Assembly (NCBI GenBank): GCA_900551145.1
Contig: URUQ01000063.1
Span: 1 to 7,354, forward strand
Length of the DNA: 7,354 nucleotides
Reading direction: 5' to 3'
Source: an uncultured Eubacteriales bacterium
GTDB lineage: Bacteria > Bacillota > Clostridia > Christensenellales > CAG-917
A program made the translations under genes and the position numbers. Within the stretch, counting starts at the first letter, position 1; every line of letters starts with the position of its first letter. The notes beneath the pieces were generated by a model. That model was not told where the DNA came from, ran no database searches, and worked only from the letters and a program-made list of their open reading frames with translations. Below are positions 1-6,953 of this stretch, piece by piece.

Positions 1-279
1 AAATAGTTTATATCTGGGATCTGTGGCTTGATAAAATTTTATCGGAACATATTTTTCATTCGTTTTCTTTTTCATTTCTTGAATGTTCCGAATCCCTTTT
101 TCTACATCTGCTTTTGCTTGTGTGGCAATAGCGATAAAAACGGCATGCTTTTTAAATTTTTTTGCAAATTTCTCGAATTTCTTTACAAAAACATTAAAAA
201 CTTTTAACAATTTATGCAAGATTTGTGCAAAATTGTGATTTGAATTGTTTACAAAACCGCTGTTTTTGCAAGAAAAATC
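1..279 (-). CDS. Unrecognised open frame, runs off the left edge
   Basis: Reading the minus strand, one frame is free of stops from just after a TAG at 280-282 to the left edge, 93 codons, in DNA so AT-rich that stops should be frequent. The translation is lysine-rich and in its second half looks protein-like: it includes HAVFIAIATQAKADVEKG, then IRNIQEMKKKTNEKYVP, and ends at the edge with FYQATDPRYKLF. I recognise no family. No convincing start is visible: in-frame TTG codons occur at 217-219 and 208-210, and the first in-frame ATG is at 73-75, none with a clear ribosome binding site. It is not RsmG, the usual gene after mnmG. It may be a real gene with an unusual start, a decayed gene, or chance. 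The base composition differs strongly from the neighbouring operon, which would fit acquired DNA. Confidence 0.3.
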
Positions 280-481
280 CTACAAAAAACACCGTTTTTA
301 TGAAAATCGGTATTCTAATCGGGTGTTTTTAAAAACGCATAATTCCGAGATTTAAAAAACAAGGCTTTTCATATATCTAACGCTATCAATCGTTGTTTTT
401 GAGTAAAATTTATAAAAACGTTTTGTCTGAATATGAATTTTTAAGAAAATTTATTTTTGCTCGGCTTTAAGTCGTTTTCGC
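280..481. other. AT-rich non-coding stretch with palindromes
   Basis: No gene is seen here. The stretch is rich in GTTTTT/AAAAAC words and holds perfect palindromes at 325-336 (GTTTTTAAAAAC) and 415-424 (AAAACGTTTT). A 9-base inverted repeat pairs 285-293 with 322-330. Inside it, ACCG at 291-294 can pair instead with CGGT at 308-311, so two foldings exclude each other. No convincing promoter and no DnaA box (TTATCCACA-like) was found on either strand. Confidence 0.5.
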
Positions 482-510
482 AAAAATAAAAAGCGCCGAT
501 TGACGCTTTT
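482..510 (-). terminator. Intrinsic terminator after mnmG
   Basis: On the minus strand the RNA reads AAAAGCGUC, loop AAUC, then GGCGCUUUU. This is a 9-pair stem (one U-G pair) at 489-510, followed at once by a U-rich tail UAUUUUU (482-488). It starts 18 bases beyond the mnmG stop codon. This is a classic Rho-independent terminator and marks the end of the operon. Confidence 0.85.
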
Positions 511-528
511 CTCTATACTTTTTGAATT

Positions 529-2361
529 TTATCGCAATGCGACTATCAAGACTGCGATGTCCGCAGGTGATACGCCCGATATTCTTGACGCTTGACCGAG
601 GTTGAGCGGACGGATTTCGGAAAGTTTTTGTCTTGCCTCGATGCGCAACGCCTTGATTGAATCGTAATCGAAGTCTTTGGGGATAAGTTTGCCTTCCAAC
701 CTCTTTTGCTCGTTGATTGCGGATTGTTCCTTTTTGAGATAACCCTCGTATTTGAGCTCGATTACCGCTGCCTTCAACGCTTCGTCGTCGCACTCAAAGT
801 CAATAAATCTTCTCAAATCTCGTGCTTCCACGCTCGGACGTCTGCAAATTTCCGCAAAGGTCGGAGTCTTTTGAGGCATCTCTTCACCGAGTTCCCCAAA
901 CAAACCCTCGACAATATCTCTCGGCATAGTCTTGGACGAGAACTCGATAACGCGCTCTATCATTGCCTTTTTGTCGAGCATACGTTGATATCGAGCGTCG
1001 TCGACAAGACCTATTTCTCTTCCTACGGGAGTGAGGCGCATATCTGCGTTGTCTTGGCGCAAGAATATGCGGTGCTCCGCGCGTGCGGTCATCATTCTAT
1101 ACGGCTCGTTCGTTCCCTTGGTGACGAGATCGTCGATAAGCACGCCTATATACGCTTGGTCTCTACGCAACACGAGAGGTTCTTTGCCGTCTATCTTTCT
1201 CGATGCGTTGATACCTGCGATAAGACCTTGCGCCGCCGCCTCTTCGTATCCGCTGCTTCCGTTCATCTGTCCCGCGGAGAACAACCCCTCAACCGCTTTG
1301 TTTTCAAGCGAGGGATACATACCGAGCGGATCGAGACAATCGTATTCGATGGCATAGCCGTATTTGGCAAAACGGCAGTTTTCAAGACCGGGCAAAGTGC
1401 GATACATCTGCTCTTGCACGTCGTGGGGCAAGGACGTCGACATACCTTGTATATACATCTCCTCACTGTCCGCGCCCTCGGGTTCGACGAAAATTTGGTG
1501 CCTTTCCTTATCCTTGAACCGCATAACTTTGGTTTCGATGGACGGGCAATATCTCGGTCCTACCGATTGTATCGTGCCGTTGTAAAGCGGAGAACGGTCT
1601 ATATTGTCGAGAATAATCTCGTGTGTTTTGGCGTTGGTGTAAGTAAGCCAGCACGGCTCTTCCTTAAAAACCTCGTGAGGCGACATAAAAGAAAATCTGT
1701 CGCTATCGTCCCCTCTTTGGATTTCCATCTTGGAAAAGTCTATACTGTCGCGATAAATTCTCGCAGGCGTTCCCGTCTTGAAACGGCGCATGGGCACTCC
1801 GAGTTTTACGAGGCTGTCCGTGAGATGTCGTGCGCTTTCAAATCCGCTCGGCCCGCTCTTTTTGACGTAGTCACCGATGATAATAGCACCGTTGAGATAC
1901 ACGCCCGTTGCAAGCACCACCGCTTTGCAAGCGTACTCTTCACCGTCCGTCGTGCGCACGGCACATACTTTGCCGTCCTTTGCCACAACTTCGCTTGCTT
2001 CTTTGTCGAGCACGGTGAGGTTGGGCTGATTTCGTACGATGTCAAGCATAAGAGAGTGATAAACTGCTTTATCCTCTTGTCCTCTCAACGAGAACACTGC
2101 AGGGCCTTTTGCGGAATTGAGCGTCTTGATTTGAAGAAGTGCTTTGTCCGCCGAAAGTCCCATTTGACCGCCAAGCGCGTCCACCTCTTTGACGAGATGT
2201 CCCTTTGCTGTTCCGCCGATTGCAGGATTGCAAGGCATCAAAGAAATGGTGCCGTAGTCAAGGCACAGCATAAGCGTTTTTTTATTGAGTCTGGCAAGTG
2301 CAAGCGAGGCTTCGACACCCGCGTGTCCGCCTCCGATTACGACAGCGTCAAATTTTTGCAT
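529..2361 (-). CDS. mnmG: tRNA uridine-5-carboxymethylaminomethyl modification enzyme MnmG (GidA)
   Basis: MnmG is the FAD-dependent partner of MnmE. Together they place a carboxymethylaminomethyl group (or aminomethyl, from ammonium) on C5 of U34 in certain tRNAs, using methylene-tetrahydrofolate and NADH. The 610-residue protein has the FAD-binding GGGHAG at 10-15 and the CNPAIGG block with Cys44. It also has the family signature GPRYCPSIETK with Cys272 (268-278); these two cysteines match the redox cysteines 47 and 277 of the E. coli enzyme. A second signature, AGQMNGSSGYEEAAAQGL, is at 363-380, and the C-terminal tRNA/MnmE-binding domain ends with GQASRISGVSPADIA. Length is near the usual 620-630, so it is complete. 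The ATG start gives the normal N-terminus; only a weak GGA lies before it. It is last in the operon, 156 bases after mnmE, and followed by a terminator. The usual Tyr in RAEYR is His430 here. Confidence 0.98.
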   Translation of the reverse strand: MQKFDAVVIGGGHAGVEASLALARLNKKTLMLCLDYGTISLMPCNPAIGGTAKGHLVKEVDALGGQMGLSADKALLQIKTLNSAKGPAVFSLRGQEDKAVYHSLMLDIVRNQPNLTVLDKEASEVVAKDGKVCAVRTTDGEEYACKAVVLATGVYLNGAIIIGDYVKKSGPSGFESARHLTDSLVKLGVPMRRFKTGTPARIYRDSIDFSKMEIQRGDDSDRFSFMSPHEVFKEEPCWLTYTNAKTHEIILDNIDRSPLYNGTIQSVGPRYCPSIETKVMRFKDKERHQIFVEPEGADSEEMYIQGMSTSLPHDVQEQMYRTLPGLENCRFAKYGYAIEYDCLDPLGMYPSLENKAVEGLFSAGQMNGSSGYEEAAAQGLIAGINASRKIDGKEPLVLRRDQAYIGVLIDDLVTKGTNEPYRMMTARAEHRIFLRQDNADMRLTPVGREIGLVDDARYQRMLDKKAMIERVIEFSSKTMPRDIVEGLFGELGEEMPQKTPTFAEICRRPSVEARDLRRFIDFECDDEALKAAVIELKYEGYLKKEQSAINEQKRLEGKLIPKDFDYDSIKALRIEARQKLSEIRPLNLGQASRISGVSPADIAVLIVALR

Positions 2362-2517
2362 AATTCCAAAATTGCGATTACTCGCAAAAATTATTATCTT
2401 TATACGGCAAATCCTTTGCGTATTATCACTCCGAATTGCCGTGATTTTTCGTTATATTTAAGTTGGTATTTTATTTATATTTCTCTCTATTGCGGATATC
2501 GCTATCGTTGAGGGCTT
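2362..2517 (-). promoter_or_regulatory. mnmE-mnmG spacer with inverted repeat
   Basis: This 156-base AT-rich gap is the only sizeable spacer in the operon. ACGGCAA at 2404-2410 and TTGCCGT at 2436-2442 form a 7-bp inverted repeat, extended by two further pairs after one mismatch, around a loop of about 19 bases. In the mnmG direction the hairpin is followed by AUAAAGAUAAUAAUUUUU, so the U-run begins too far from the stem for a standard terminator. TATAAA- and GATAAT-like hexamers are present but none has a matching -35 box at 16-18 bp. It could be an RNA processing or attenuation site, or a weak internal promoter region for mnmG. Confidence 0.35.
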
Positions 2518-3870
2518 TTATTTACCCACGCAAAAACGAGAGAATATACTGTCAACAACGTCTTGCGTTGCGGTCTTACCCGTGATTTCTCCAAGTGCGT
2601 CGTAAGCGCGTCTCAAATCGATAAGCGTGCAATCGATTGTATCGTCAAGCGACTCAATCGCACTTTCAAGTGCCGTTTTGGCTTGATAAAGTGCCGATAC
2701 GTGCCTTTGAGACGTGATTATCTCTCCACCTTCGACTTTGTCTTCTTTATATAAAGACGCTATTGCGTGCGCAAGCGCATCGACGCCTTTGCCCGTCTTG
2801 GCACTTATCTCGAATTGGTCGTTTTGGGTGTGTTTTCCAAAGCCGGTCTCGTCGCATTTATTGAATACGTCGAATACGATTACGCCATCGGGAAGTTTGA
2901 TATCGTCCTTTTCTCCGCTCGTAGTGTCTATAACGTGCAAAATCACATCCGCTCCCTCAAAGGCTTTCTTTGCGCGCTCTATGCCCTTGCTTTCGACGAT
3001 GTCGTCGCTATTGCGTATGCCCGCAGTGTCGATAAGATTTATCTTGACTCCATCACATTCAAAACTGTCCTCAACCGTGTCTCTCGTCGTGCCCGCAACG
3101 TCCGTAACTATGGCCCTGTCCTCTTTGAGAAGCGCATTCATAAGCGAGGATTTGCCCGCGTTGGCGTTGCCTGCAAGCGTGGCGTTTATGCCGTATTTTG
3201 CAATCTTTCCGCTCTTTGCAGTGGCTATAAGCGCGTTGACCTCGTCGAGAACTCCGTTCACTTCGTCGGGAAGCGATGGCAAAACCTCATCTTCCATTTC
3301 GTCGGGATAATCGAGAGTTGCTTCAAGAGTGGCAATTATCTTTTCAAGCTCGTCGCAAACGGAATTTATCTTTTTGGACACATCGCCTTGCATAAGTCGA
3401 TAAGCTGCTTTTACGCCCGCCGCACTCTCTGCTTGTATCATATCGATGACGCCCTCCGCATCGGCAAGAGAAAGCCGTCCGTTGAGAAACGCGCGCTTGG
3501 TGAACTCGCCGTTCTTTGCCATAACCGCGCCGTTTTTTAGAAGCGTATCGAGTGCGCCTTGCATAATACGCACGCCTCCGTGCAGATAGAATTCAACAGT
3601 ATCTTCGCCCGTATACGCGCGTGCGCCCGGGAAATATACGGCGTAACCCTTGTCGCAAAACTCGGTGGCGTGGAAAGTGCCGAAGTTCATCATAAGCGGT
3701 TTCCAGTTTTGCTTCACGCCTTGAACACGACAAACAGTCCCGTCGTCCTTGACGGGATGCGCAAAATAGAAAATGGCATCGGCGATGCGCAGTGCTTCCT
3801 CGCCGGAAACACGTACTATGCCGATACCACCTGCACCTATCGGTGATGAAATTGCAGCTATCGTACTCAT
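2518..3870 (-). CDS. mnmE: tRNA modification GTPase MnmE (TrmE)
   Basis: MnmE is a potassium-activated, dimerising GTPase that works with MnmG on U34 of tRNA in the cytoplasm. Counting from the ATG at 3870, the protein has 450 residues, the usual length. The N-terminal folate-binding domain opens with IAAISSPIGAGGIGIVRVSG. Inserted in the helical domain is a G domain with P-loop GNANAGKSS (234-242), K-loop and switch DVAGTTRDT (257-265), DTAG (281-284), NKCD (337-340) and SAKTG (356-360). The C-terminus is CVGK with the catalytic Cys447. The P-loop has Ala where the family usually has Pro (GxPNAGKS). The frame stays open upstream to a TTG at 3892-3894, inside jag, but the ATG is preferred: the protein then begins at the conserved N-terminus and starts one base after the jag stop, preceded by a weak AAGAAG. 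Confidence 0.97.
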   Translation of the reverse strand: MSTIAAISSPIGAGGIGIVRVSGEEALRIADAIFYFAHPVKDDGTVCRVQGVKQNWKPLMMNFGTFHATEFCDKGYAVYFPGARAYTGEDTVEFYLHGGVRIMQGALDTLLKNGAVMAKNGEFTKRAFLNGRLSLADAEGVIDMIQAESAAGVKAAYRLMQGDVSKKINSVCDELEKIIATLEATLDYPDEMEDEVLPSLPDEVNGVLDEVNALIATAKSGKIAKYGINATLAGNANAGKSSLMNALLKEDRAIVTDVAGTTRDTVEDSFECDGVKINLIDTAGIRNSDDIVESKGIERAKKAFEGADVILHVIDTTSGEKDDIKLPDGVIVFDVFNKCDETGFGKHTQNDQFEISAKTGKGVDALAHAIASLYKEDKVEGGEIITSQRHVSALYQAKTALESAIESLDDTIDCTLIDLRRAYDALGEITGKTATQDVVDSIFSRFCVGK

Positions 3871-3871
3871 T

Positions 3872-4759
3872 TTAGAATTTCTTCTTTCCGCCAAAGCTCT
3901 TGAATTTGGGCGGACCGGATTGCACTACGGGCTTGACGAAATCGTCTTGCTCGGTGAAATATCCGCGATATACTCTTCCGTCTTCGACTTCGACCTCTTC
4001 TTCACGCGGTTTGCGTTCGCGACGGTCGTTCCTTCTGTCGTCGCGTCTGCCCTTGCCGTTGGAATTACGGTCTCTTCGGTCGCTTCTTCCGCCTTTGCGA
4101 GAGTCTTTTCTCGGCTCGCGCTCTCCGTTTTTGATGGGGCGTTGGTCTTTGAGTTCAACTCCCTTGGGGATAATGACGATATATCTTTGAGGTTCTTCAC
4201 CCTCGCTTTCGGTATCCGCGATTTCGCTGTCCGCAAGCGCGCTGTGAATAATGCGTCTTTCAAACGGGTTCATCGGCTCAAGCGCAATCTTGCGGCACAA
4301 ACGCACAGACTTTTGAGCAAGTTTCTCTGCAAGTGCGGTGAGTGTTTCTTTGCGTTTTTCGCGATAGTTTTCGCAATCCACTACGACCTTTTTAAAGTCG
4401 CATTTATGCTCGTTGAGGAAGGTGAGCGCAAGATATTGAAATGCATCGAGCGCCTCTCCTCTGTATCCGATTGCCACACCGCTGTCGTCGCCTTGAATGG
4501 TGATGTAAAGAGTGTTGTCTTTCTCTTCCACCGTCGCGCGAGAGGTGAGCCCCATACGTTCAAGCGTGCCGTTGATAAACTCTGCCATCTTGTCGGCTAT
4601 GGTGTCTTTGACGGTAACTCTGACTTTTGCCTTTGAGAACAATCCGCCCTTGGCAAGCACCTCGACGTCAACCTTGTCTCTCGACACCCCGAGTTCCACC
4701 AACGCCTTTTCGACGGCAATATCCACCGACGACGCTTGTGTTTCTACTGATTTTTCCAT
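3872..4759 (-). CDS. jag: KH-R3H RNA-binding protein KhpB (Jag / EloR / SpoIIIJ-associated)
   Basis: Jag/KhpB proteins bind RNA, pair with KhpA in several Gram-positives, and have been linked to cell elongation. This one has 295 residues. A Jag-N domain lies at about 4-52 (AVEKALVELGV, EVLAKGGLFSKAKV). A KH domain at about 80-133 carries the GxxG loop as GYRG (98-101) in GVAIGYRGEALDAFQYLA. An R3H domain follows at about 135-200 with EPMNPFERRIIHSAL, where Arg168 and His172 give the R-x3-H motif. About 95 further residues are unusual: 205-255 is a low-complexity stretch of Arg, Lys, Asp, Asn and Gly, and 256-295 ends FGGKKKF. Typical family members, such as the roughly 208-residue B. subtilis Jag, stop near the R3H domain. 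An AGGAG site just before the ATG overlaps the yidC stop, and the stop lies one base before mnmE. Confidence 0.95.
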   Translation of the reverse strand: MEKSVETQASSVDIAVEKALVELGVSRDKVDVEVLAKGGLFSKAKVRVTVKDTIADKMAEFINGTLERMGLTSRATVEEKDNTLYITIQGDDSGVAIGYRGEALDAFQYLALTFLNEHKCDFKKVVVDCENYREKRKETLTALAEKLAQKSVRLCRKIALEPMNPFERRIIHSALADSEIADTESEGEEPQRYIVIIPKGVELKDQRPIKNGEREPRKDSRKGGRSDRRDRNSNGKGRRDDRRNDRRERKPREEEVEVEDGRVYRGYFTEQDDFVKPVVQSGPPKFKSFGGKKKF

Positions 4760-4767
4760 TTTAACTC

Positions 4768-6021
4768 CTATCTTTTGGCAACGCCCTTGTCGCCTTCTCT
4801 CTTAACGTCCACGATTTTTGCAATGAGATTGAACGTCAATTGGAACAATATCGCGCAAAGCGAACTCGTGAACATATAAAGCGCAAACGCGCCCGAATAG
4901 AAGAGTGCAAACACACCGAACATAATCGGCATAATATATTGCATCATCTTCATTGATTGTTGTTGTGCTTTGGCTTTGTCTGCCTCTTCGCCCTCTGCTT
5001 TGGGTGCCGGCGCCGGCGGTTGACCTTGCGCCTTTGACATAAGCACGGTTGAGAGCAAACTCAATGCAATGGACAATACCGGCAATATGAGAAGACCGTT
5101 CCATTTGCCGCCTTTGCCGTATCCGCCCGTGCCGAGCACTTTTGCCATAACGACGTTGTACTCGTCCTTGGTGATACCCGTAAGTTTTGAAGTAGCCATA
5201 CCAGATTGACCGGTGACGGTTTCAAAATCGGGAACGGATTTTGCCCAGTTGTCGGACACGAAAATATTTTTTATCCAAAGCCAGCTTCTTATCTTGACCT
5301 GCTCGTCGGAATAATAGACTTTGTAGACCGCGTCTTGCGCATTGCTCCGTGCCTCGGCAAGGAAATTCGCACCTTCCGTTGTTTTAAGAATGTCGTCCAA
5401 ATCGTATTTGCCGTCTTCGCCTGCATTTGGTCTAATTACGCTTGCATCGTCTTTTCTTTCTTCGATTTGTTGAGAGATGGATGCGTCATAGGCATTGACA
5501 CACTCTTTGTAGTCTTTGGCAAATTGATAGCCGACCATTTGTCTGAACCCCGCAAACACGACGAAAAACACGACAAACGTGATTATCGTGGGCAAGCACA
5601 TGCCGAACGTGGAATATTTTTCCTTTTTATAAAGAGCCATTTGCTCTTGTTGCAAGCGTTGCTTGTCGTCGGCGTATCTCTCTTGCAATACTTCGAGTTG
5701 CGGACGCATACGTTCCATTGCCTTGCTGTTTTTTCTGGCGATTACTTTTTGCCAGATGTCAAACGGGGAAAGGATAAGGCGCAAAACGACCGTGAACAAA
5801 ACGACGGTCCAACCGAAACTTTCCGTTCCGCCGCCGAGCGCATTGTTCATAACAATCATGAATTTTGCCATAAAGTGCGTCGGTTCGCTTACCTTCTCGC
5901 CGACCACGCTGTACGAGTTGTCACTGTTGCAAGCAACCAAAATACAGCAAAGTATCGCGATCATTGCCGCGATAAGATATACTTGTATTTTACGCTTTTG
6001 CGGATAACTCAAATTAGCCAT
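4768..6021 (-). CDS. yidC: Membrane protein insertase YidC (Oxa1/SpoIIIJ type), lipoprotein form
   Basis: YidC inserts proteins into the cytoplasmic membrane, alone or with SecYEG. The 417-residue protein opens with a lipoprotein signal peptide whose lipobox is LVAC, with Cys31 as the predicted lipidated residue. TM1 (about 71-93) holds Arg81 in TVVLRLILSPFD, the conserved positive charge of the hydrophilic groove. A cytoplasmic coiled-coil-like loop follows (94-138, MERMRPQLEVLQERYADDKQ), then TM2 (139-161, GMCLPTIITFVVFF). After a long polar segment (162-305), TM3 is at about 308-328, a Pro/Ala/Gln-rich cytoplasmic loop at 329-356, TM4 at 357-378 and TM5 at 380-400. The segment between TM2 and TM3 is far longer than in B. 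subtilis SpoIIIJ (about 260 residues in all) but retains the SWLWIKNIFVSDNW block. A GAGGA site precedes the ATG, which overlaps the 3' end of yidD by 13 bases. Confidence 0.97.
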   Translation of the reverse strand: MANLSYPQKRKIQVYLIAAMIAILCCILVACNSDNSYSVVGEKVSEPTHFMAKFMIVMNNALGGGTESFGWTVVLFTVVLRLILSPFDIWQKVIARKNSKAMERMRPQLEVLQERYADDKQRLQQEQMALYKKEKYSTFGMCLPTIITFVVFFVVFAGFRQMVGYQFAKDYKECVNAYDASISQQIEERKDDASVIRPNAGEDGKYDLDDILKTTEGANFLAEARSNAQDAVYKVYYSDEQVKIRSWLWIKNIFVSDNWAKSVPDFETVTGQSGMATSKLTGITKDEYNVVMAKVLGTGGYGKGGKWNGLLILPVLSIALSLLSTVLMSKAQGQPPAPAPKAEGEEADKAKAQQQSMKMMQYIMPIMFGVFALFYSGAFALYMFTSSLCAILFQLTFNLIAKIVDVKREGDKGVAKR

Positions 6022-6254
6022 TTGATTCTTCCTCGATAATTCTCTTTGACGGGATCAAAACCGCCTTTCGCAAACGGCGTACATCTCAAAAGTCGCTCTA
6101 TTGTGAGCAAAATTCCGATAAACGCGCCCCATTTGCTTATCGCGTCGTACGAATACATCGAACACGTGGGTGTGTACGCGCAATGATTGCCCGTGATCGG
6201 GGACAACGTGCGTTTGTACAAAAGCAGCAACCAAAGGCAAAACCTCTTTATCAT
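6009..6254 (-). CDS. yidD: Membrane protein insertion efficiency factor YidD
   Basis: YidD is a small membrane-associated protein that aids insertion of YidC substrates. The 81-residue product begins MIKRFCLWLLLLYKRTLSP, an amphipathic/hydrophobic N-terminus. It carries the family core with conserved cysteines: CAYTPTCSMYSYDAI, then GILLTIERLLRCTPF and GGFDPV. The frame is open further upstream to 6299, but the ATG at 6252-6254 is preferred: it gives the standard N-terminus, overlaps the rnpA stop as ATGA, and has a strong GGGGAAG site (6260-6266) five bases before it. Its 3' end overlaps the yidC start by 13 bases. Confidence 0.95.
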   Translation of the reverse strand: MIKRFCLWLLLLYKRTLSPITGNHCAYTPTCSMYSYDAISKWGAFIGILLTIERLLRCTPFAKGGFDPVKENYRGRIKWLI

Positions 6255-6583
6255 TGCAACTTCCCCGCTTTTTTGAAAGCGTATTCGACGGATTGACACA
6301 CGTCTCGATACGTCTTGTCCGCAATCGACGGATATGCTACGATTACGTACATATATCCGGTGTCGATATTGGCCTCGATAGGTTTGATTGCCTCGCGAAG
6401 AAGTCGTTTTACACGATTGCGTGTAACCGCTCCGCCAACCTTTTTGGACACCGAAAGACCGATTTTCAATCCTTCATTGGATTTGGCACTCAAAAGCAAT
6501 AGGTCTCTTGCAGAGGCTTTTTCGCCTTTGCGATAAACGTAGGCAAACGACGCTCTTTTTTTGAGTCTATATTGCTTTTGCAT
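6251..6583 (-). CDS. rnpA: Ribonuclease P protein component
   Basis: RnpA is the small basic protein subunit of RNase P; it helps the catalytic RNA bind pre-tRNA leaders and metal ions. The 110-residue protein is of normal length and begins MQKQYRLKKRASFAYVYRKG. The family signature follows as GLSVSKKVGGAVTRNRVKR (42-60), containing the RNR motif at 55-57, and then LLREAI. It starts 8 bases after rpmH stops, without an obvious Shine-Dalgarno sequence, so its translation probably depends on ribosomes finishing rpmH. Its stop overlaps the yidD start. Confidence 0.97.
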   Translation of the reverse strand: MQKQYRLKKRASFAYVYRKGEKASARDLLLLSAKSNEGLKIGLSVSKKVGGAVTRNRVKRLLREAIKPIEANIDTGYMYVIVAYPSIADKTYRDVCQSVEYAFKKAGKLQ

Positions 6584-6591
6584 ATCAATCG

Positions 6592-6726
6592 TTATGCGCT
6601 GAGTTTCTTTCTGCCTCTGTTGCGGCGTCTTTTGAGAACGTTTCTGCCGGACTTGGTGGACATTCTTTCACGGAAGCCGTGGACTTTGCTTCTTTGTCTT
6701 TTCTTGGGTTGGTAGGTTTGTTTCAT
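6592..6726 (-). CDS. rpmH: Large ribosomal subunit protein bL34
   Basis: This is a complete 44-residue gene, easily missed because of its size. The product begins MKQTYQPKKRQRSKVHGF, continues RERMSTKSGRNVLKRRR and ends RGRKKLSA, matching the near-invariant bL34 sequence throughout. It is a very basic protein that binds 23S rRNA. A strong GGAGG site lies 9 bases before the ATG. As the first gene of the operon it sits 75 bases downstream of a consensus promoter, and 8 bases upstream of rnpA, the almost universal rpmH-rnpA pairing. Confidence 0.98.
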   Translation of the reverse strand: MKQTYQPKKRQRSKVHGFRERMSTKSGRNVLKRRRNRGRKKLSA

Positions 6727-6795
6727 ATTGATATTCCTCCGTCTTTTAGGACTTTTATTTTTTATTTTATGCGCACGTATAAATATATAAATGCT
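6727..6795 (-). promoter_or_regulatory. rpmH: rpmH leader and ribosome binding site
   Basis: This is an AT-rich leader of about 69 bases, from the inferred transcription start near 6795 to the ATG. The ribosome binding site GGAGG is at 6736-6740. Just upstream, TCCT (minus strand, 6748-6751) could pair with AGGA of the binding site (6735-6738) across a 9-base loop. This would be a short, weak sequestering stem at best. Confidence 0.5.
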
Positions 6796-6800
6796 TAAAC

Positions 6801-6829
6801 ATTATAAATAAAACAAAAGATAGTGTCAA
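6801..6829 (-). promoter_or_regulatory. Consensus sigma-70/SigA promoter for rpmH operon
   Basis: On the minus strand a perfect -35 box TTGACA (6824-6829) and a perfect -10 box TATAAT (6801-6806) are separated by exactly 17 bp of T-rich DNA. Transcription should begin near 6795 and read rpmH and the genes behind it. No other promoter of this quality was seen in the window, as expected for a gene supplying a ribosomal protein. Confidence 0.93.
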
Positions 6830-6835
6830 GCGAAA

Positions 6836-6953
6836 GAGCAAAAATCATCGCCAAGGCAACGGCAACCGCCAAAAATGCGTATTTTGCTTAAATTTTATCT
6901 TATGCTTTGATTATTTTTGGCGATTGCCGAGAGCCTTGCTTGATTTATTGCTC
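6836..6953. repeat. Long imperfect inverted repeat (hairpin) upstream of rpmH promoter
   Basis: Two 41-base arms (6836-6876 and 6913-6953) are imperfect reverse complements around a 36-base AT-rich loop. From outside in, the paired blocks are GAGCAA/TTGCTC, AAATCA/TGATTT, CAAGGC/GCCTTG, CGGCAA/TTGCCG and CGCCAAAAAT/ATTTTTGGCG. That is about 34 base pairs, with small bulges between blocks. No T-run follows either arm, so it is not a terminator. No target-site duplication is obvious at its ends. It begins only 6 bp upstream of the -35 box. It could be a miniature transposable element, a structured RNA gene, or a DNA-level element; the sequence does not decide. Confidence 0.8.

Noticed and set aside
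1..480. CRISPR array or origin in the AT-rich left flank
   Set aside because: There are no regularly spaced identical repeats and no DnaA-box cluster; only AT-rich words and palindromes are present.
706..2511. 601-codon plus-strand open frame opposite mnmG
   Set aside because: It is antisense to a clearly conserved mnmG, has no recognisable domain and a Cys/His/Arg-rich composition typical of a mirror frame. It arises from the codon choice of mnmG.
2714..3540. Plus-strand frames of 198 and 257 codons opposite mnmE
   Set aside because: They are shadows of the mnmE reading frame without family resemblance or a ribosome binding site.
3871..3894. MnmE start at the upstream TTG
   Set aside because: The added eight residues are not part of the conserved N-terminus, and the ATG at 3868-3870 lies one base after the jag stop, as expected.
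3773..4636. Plus-strand frame of 287 codons opposite jag and the start of mnmE
   Set aside because: It spans two genuine genes on the other strand; its hydrophobic runs mirror the basic jag sequence.
5206..6039. Plus-strand frame of 277 codons opposite yidC
   Set aside because: It is antisense to yidC, with no domain and no supporting start signal.
6255..6299. Longer YidD starting at 6299
   Set aside because: The extra 15 residues are unlike the family, and the ATG at 6252-6254 has a strong, well-spaced GGGGAAG site and the ATGA overlap.
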